Source of the DNA: Artemisia argyi | Lineage: Eukaryota; Streptophyta; Magnoliopsida; Asterales; Asteraceae | DNA: 64,000 bases | Direction: 5' to 3' | Assembly (NCBI GenBank): GCA_030686995.1 | Contig: CM060702.1 | Span: forward strand, 65,412,440 to 65,476,439 | Shown here: piece after piece, positions 60,883 through 64,000 of the stretch | Layout: the number at the start of each line of letters is the position of its first letter | Position numbering within the stretch: the stretch's first letter is position 1 | Position numbers and translations under genes: made by a program | The notes under the pieces: model-generated | Database searches by the model: none | What the model was told of the DNA's origin: nothing | What the model saw: the letters and a program-made list of their open reading frames with translations, nothing else

Positions 60883-61137
60883 AGGAAGACATCCCTATAA
60901 GATAGGATTTAGCCTAAGAATTCATTAGAACTAGAACATAGATTAGATATAAGGAATATTAGGAAAAACAAAGGATTAAATAGTAAAACCTCCACCTTAA
61001 GCCTTTAAACCCCTAATTTAAGATAGACACATTAGCAAAGCTTCTACCATATAGACACATTAGCAAAGCTTCTACCATATAGGAATAAGTTATTTAGGTC
61101 AAAAATTGCCCCTACCTAGCCCCTTAGGATACCCACA
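60004..61137 (+). other. Element 3 interior spacer
   Basis: No gene. It holds a 45-A run (60836-60880) and a 28-bp exact tandem duplication (61025-61052 and 61053-61080, AGACACATTAGCAAAGCTTC...). Confidence 0.6.
60836..60880. repeat. Poly-A run (45 bp)
   Basis: 45 consecutive A, interior to element 3. It could be a microsatellite or the tail of a processed insertion, but no matching target duplication was found. Confidence 0.9.
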
Positions 61138-61220
61138 TATATATTTGAGAATATTATATTACATCTTAGGATTTGACATTTCTTAGAGTACACATTAGGA
61201 AATTCCACTTAGAAGATACT

Positions 61221-61454
61221 ATGGATACTACCCTAGCTGGTTTCAAGTACCTAGGAATAGTAATACTTATAGTAATAGTAATAATGGTAGTAATAGACAA
61301 CTTAAAGCAAAAGAGAAAACCCGAAACTATACATAAGAATAAGGATACTCCTAGTAAACCCATAGGAAAGAAAACATCTAGACCTACTCCCTCTTTAGAA
61401 CCCTCAACTTCAATAGAACCAAACACAACATCCTTAGAAGTTAGGACTAGTTAG
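61221..61454 (+). CDS. Element 3 small single-anchor membrane protein (77 aa)
   Basis: The ATG at 61221 (MDTTLAGFKYLGIVILIVIV) is preferred over the upstream in-frame ATG at 61173 because the hydrophobic segment then sits near the N-terminus. One transmembrane helix (about residues 10-26) is followed by DNLKQKRK, a positive stop-transfer, and then a Lys/Ser/Thr/Pro-rich tail. TATATATTT at 61138 is about 80 bp upstream. The position between the gag-like ORF and the 3' LTR is that of env in retroviruses, but there is no env similarity. It recalls the small membrane proteins in element 1 by character only. Function unknown. Confidence 0.4.
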   Translation: MDTTLAGFKYLGIVILIVIVIMVVIDNLKQKRKPETIHKNKDTPSKPIGKKTSRPTPSLEPSTSIEPNTTSLEVRTS

Positions 61455-62166
61455 GAAAACTAGAAGAACCTTAGGGGGGAAACAAATTTTGGGAAGGAAT
61501 CTAGTTAATCTAAAACTCCATTAGGATACTATCTTTCAGGTATCATATACTCTTACTCTTCCGTTTAATCCTATTCTTCCGCTTTCTCTCATTCTACCGT
61601 TTTGATCTCGTTTAAATATCATTCTCCCGTCTTTTTCTCACTCTTCCGTTTAAAATCCCATTTTCCCGCCTTTTTCCCACTCTCCTATTTAAATCCTACT
61701 CTCCCGCTTTCCCTACTCTACCGTTTAATCCTATACCCCTATACTCTTCCACTACACCTATTTCTACCCTTCCATCCTTTCATTATCTCTCATTCCTTCA
61801 TACCCTCCTATTTCATCCCTTTCCTTCTTTCTTCTTCTTCACTCCTTCCTATAAAAATCCCTCTTTCCATTTCCTTCCATCCTTTTATCCCTCCTTCAAT
61901 TTACACTCTATTTTCTTCTCTCTATATTCTCTCCCTACCTCATCCTACAATGTTCTAAAAGTAGAACTTGTATTTCTCGTCATATCACAAGATTCTATTA
62001 GTTAGAACTTGTAAGAATATCTACATCGAACTTTAATCCTCATTATGTTCGACTATGATATTAAATCTCGCTTTGCAAGAGTTGCAAAAATGAGATCTTC
62101 AACGCCCGTCATTCTTGTCATAACATGGAAAGTTACCATGTGGCAAGTTGCTAAACCAGGAGACTG

Positions 62167-62359
62167 TAGAACTTGTCTCTATCACGACTAGAACTTGTCT
62201 CTATCATGACTAGAACTTGTCTCTATCGCGACTAGAACTTGTCTCTATCATGACTAGAACTTGTCTCTATCGTGACTAGAATTTACCTCCACCGTAGCTA
62301 GAACTTGTCTCCACCATGACTAGAACTAGTCTTCATCATGGCTGAAACTTGTCTCTAAA
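62167..62359. repeat. 22-bp minisatellite, about nine units
   Basis: Unit TAGAACTTGTCTCTATCATG plus AC; the YRYG position varies between units (CACG, CATG, CGCG, CATG, CGTG). The last units are more diverged. Confidence 0.9.
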
Positions 62360-62763
62360 ATATTCCCGTACCACATTTCCTTAAGTGTGGTAAACTCTCT
62401 TCGTTTTCCGCCGATACTACTTAAGGATGCTTTATAATGACTATCATATTAAAATGAACTAGGACGCTCCTTCATTTTAATGAGAAAGTTATAAATCAAA
62501 AAGATTATGAATTTATAAGCTCTTGTTTCCCAATATTGGGACGCCTTTATTTTTAAGTAATGAGATATAAATGAATAAGCCTAAGTATCTGGCAATTGTG
62601 CAAGCATTTTCAACTCCGCTTGTACAAACCTCCCCTGCTTTTCATACCACTCTTCTTTGGTATCAGAAATTCTTCCATACGACTCTCTTCTTCCTCTTAT
62701 CTTTCTCGACTTATTATTTCCCCTACTCCTACGATCATCTAAATCTCGGGACGAGATTTCTTC

Positions 62764-62777
62764 TAAGGGGGTAAGAC
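62764..62777 (+). other. Polypurine tract of element 3
   Basis: AAGGGGGTAAGAC directly before TGTAACAACCC of the 3' LTR. Confidence 0.7.
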
Positions 62778-64000
62778 TGTAACAACCCACAAAATTCATC
62801 ACTATCATTCTCACTATAAATACCTAGGTCAGGTTTTTCACATGTAAATTTTTGCTTTTTATATGCAATCATTACATGCATGACTCTCTAGACCTACTCA
62901 TGTATCTACACAAGCCAAACAACTCAACACTCACATCCTATAAACCCCTGGTATGTCAAGCATAAGATCACAACAACACCATAATAAGTAATCTACCAAT
63001 CTAACACATTAAATATATCACAAAACCCTAATGAACACTAATTAAGCCCTAATTAGGTATATGTGCTTATTAAACCCTATATGCTTAACTAAACTAGTTT
63101 AAAAGTGTCCAAGGCTTAAGTATGAGTTACCTTAGGAACATCAGGATACCTTAGGACCCTTAAGCACTAGTAGAACCCCTTAGAGCTTAGGTACAAGTCC
63201 CTTAAGTACAAAACCATAACTAGGTCATAACTTCCTAGAATTAGGTCTAAACTATCCCAAAACATCACCACAAGCCACTATCACTTAGCATAAACTTTTT
63301 AAGACCTAGGATTAGTTATTAGGCACTCATAGGACATTAACCTAGGTACTAAACCCTAGGATAAACCCTAATCTCTCACTAAGTATAATTAGGTCATTTA
63401 GGTCCTGAAACTATGTCAAACCTTTCCAAACCTTTCCCATAAGCTACCATCACTCAGTATAAGCCCCTTAGGACTTAGGATTAGTCACTAGACACTCATA
63501 GGAACCTAATTCAGGCACTAAGCCCTAGGCAAAACCCTAAAATCACCCTAGGCAAAACTAGGTCAAAACTAAAACTTAACTTTAGGAATAAGCAACTATA
63601 GCTCCTCTAAACTAGCAACCAAGCACCCTAACACCTCTTCCTAACCTACCTAGCACCCTAGAACCTCTAAGCACCCACACAAGTAGGTGCATCACCAACT
63701 TGTCACCTAATACCCCAAAACCGACTCTACGACTTCATTACCACCAAAAACCGCCTCTATAAGCCCTAAACAGCTTACAAGCACCTCCCTACCACCGTCT
63801 TACCACCTTGTGGCCACCAAACAGACACCAAGGAGCCTCGTCACCTCCTAGTCACTCCAAAAACACTATACGGCCACAAACACCCCATATAACCCTATTC
63901 TACCACCATAGCTTAGAAGAGTCATCTTATAGCTTCCATTACTTACTCTCCCCCTCCTCGACACTACACCACCCCATTCGACACCTCCTACTTCCCTTCC
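62778..64000 (+). repeat. Element 3 3' LTR, incomplete at the window edge
   Basis: 1223 bp matching 55569 onward, with more substitutions than the other LTR pairs. The rest lies outside the window. Confidence 0.9.

Larger units (their letters stand above)
61455..62777 (+). other. Element 3 interior, 3' part with repeats
   Basis: 61556-61735 is a degenerate pyrimidine-rich tandem array (CTCTACCGTTTAATCC-like units). 62167-62359 is a 22-bp minisatellite. ORFs at 61602-61958 and 62571-62774 are repeat translation and not genes. The end (62747-62777) resembles the pol end and polypurine tract of Tekay-type elements. Confidence 0.55.
55569..64000 (+). mobile_element. Element 3: gypsy-type LTR element without pol
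   Basis: LTRs begin TGTAACAACCC at 55569 and 62778; the second is cut by the window end. Primer site at 59012-59026. The sequence before the 3' LTR (GGGACGAGATTTC then AAGGGGGTAAGAC) resembles the end of Tekay-type pol and its polypurine tract, so it derives from that group. The 3.8-kb interior holds two accessory ORFs and several repeats but no RT or integrase. Confidence 0.8.

Noticed and set aside
61602..61958. 118-aa Ser/Pro/Leu/Phe ORF
   Set aside because: Translation of a pyrimidine-rich degenerate tandem array.
62167..62359. CRISPR-like array
   Set aside because: Units are contiguous with no unique spacers, and the genome is eukaryotic; it is a minisatellite.

Overview
This is nuclear DNA of a flowering plant, made almost entirely of nested LTR retrotransposons. 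Canonical GT-AG introns, TATA boxes about 50-110 bp before ATGs, AATAAA signals, Ty1-copia and Ty3-gypsy proteins, tRNA-iMet-type primer sites and a high AT content all fit. The extra ORF carried downstream of pol by the copia elements is a type I know mainly from daisy-family (Asteraceae) genomes, so Asteraceae is the likeliest source; this is inference from protein recognition, not from a search. I see no ordinary housekeeping gene, no rRNA or intact tRNA gene, and no CRISPR.

Layout. (1) 1-10348: minus-strand copia element A. RT/RNase H lies at 8764-10348 and a long extra ORF (aORF) at 1273-7317. The aORF contains a hAT-like non-autonomous DNA transposon with an exact 8-bp target duplication (4826-5600), a 610-bp duplication of its promoter and start, a TTCGAA-rich spacer and a 61-bp perfect inverted repeat. 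(2) 10349-21528: minus-strand element 1, with about 2.55-kb terminal repeats. Its 6-kb interior has no recognisable pol but carries small plus-strand genes: two encode tiny membrane proteins, one apparently with an intron, and a third is broken. (3) 21529-32146: minus-strand copia element B, with gag, protease, integrase, RT, RNase H and aORF in recognisable order, plus a separate plus-strand gene diverging from the aORF. (4) 32147-52093: plus-strand gypsy element C (Athila-like, TSD GGTTT) inserted between B's primer site and gag. C has protease-like ORFs and a spliced 525-aa ORF but no RT or integrase. It is split by minus-strand element 2 (36206-45591, TSD TCTTT), a Tekay-like gypsy derivative with 3.45-kb LTRs and a decayed integrase C-terminus. 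(5) 52099-52682: B's primer site and 542-bp 5' LTR. (6) 52683-54854: the 5' part of copia element D, interrupted by B. (7) 54855-55568: a short unit with a small minus-strand gene. (8) 55569-64000: plus-strand gypsy element 3, with a 3.44-kb LTR, primer site, a broken proline-rich ORF, a small membrane-anchor ORF and the beginning of its 3' LTR.

The insertion order can be read directly: D first, then B into D, then C into B, then element 2 into C. Three unrelated-looking non-autonomous elements (C, element 1, element 3) share one theme: pol is missing, yet compact accessory ORFs with their own TATA boxes remain. That, together with C's repeated CCGATCGG palindromes and its short-first-exon gene, is the part of the window most likely to be undescribed.
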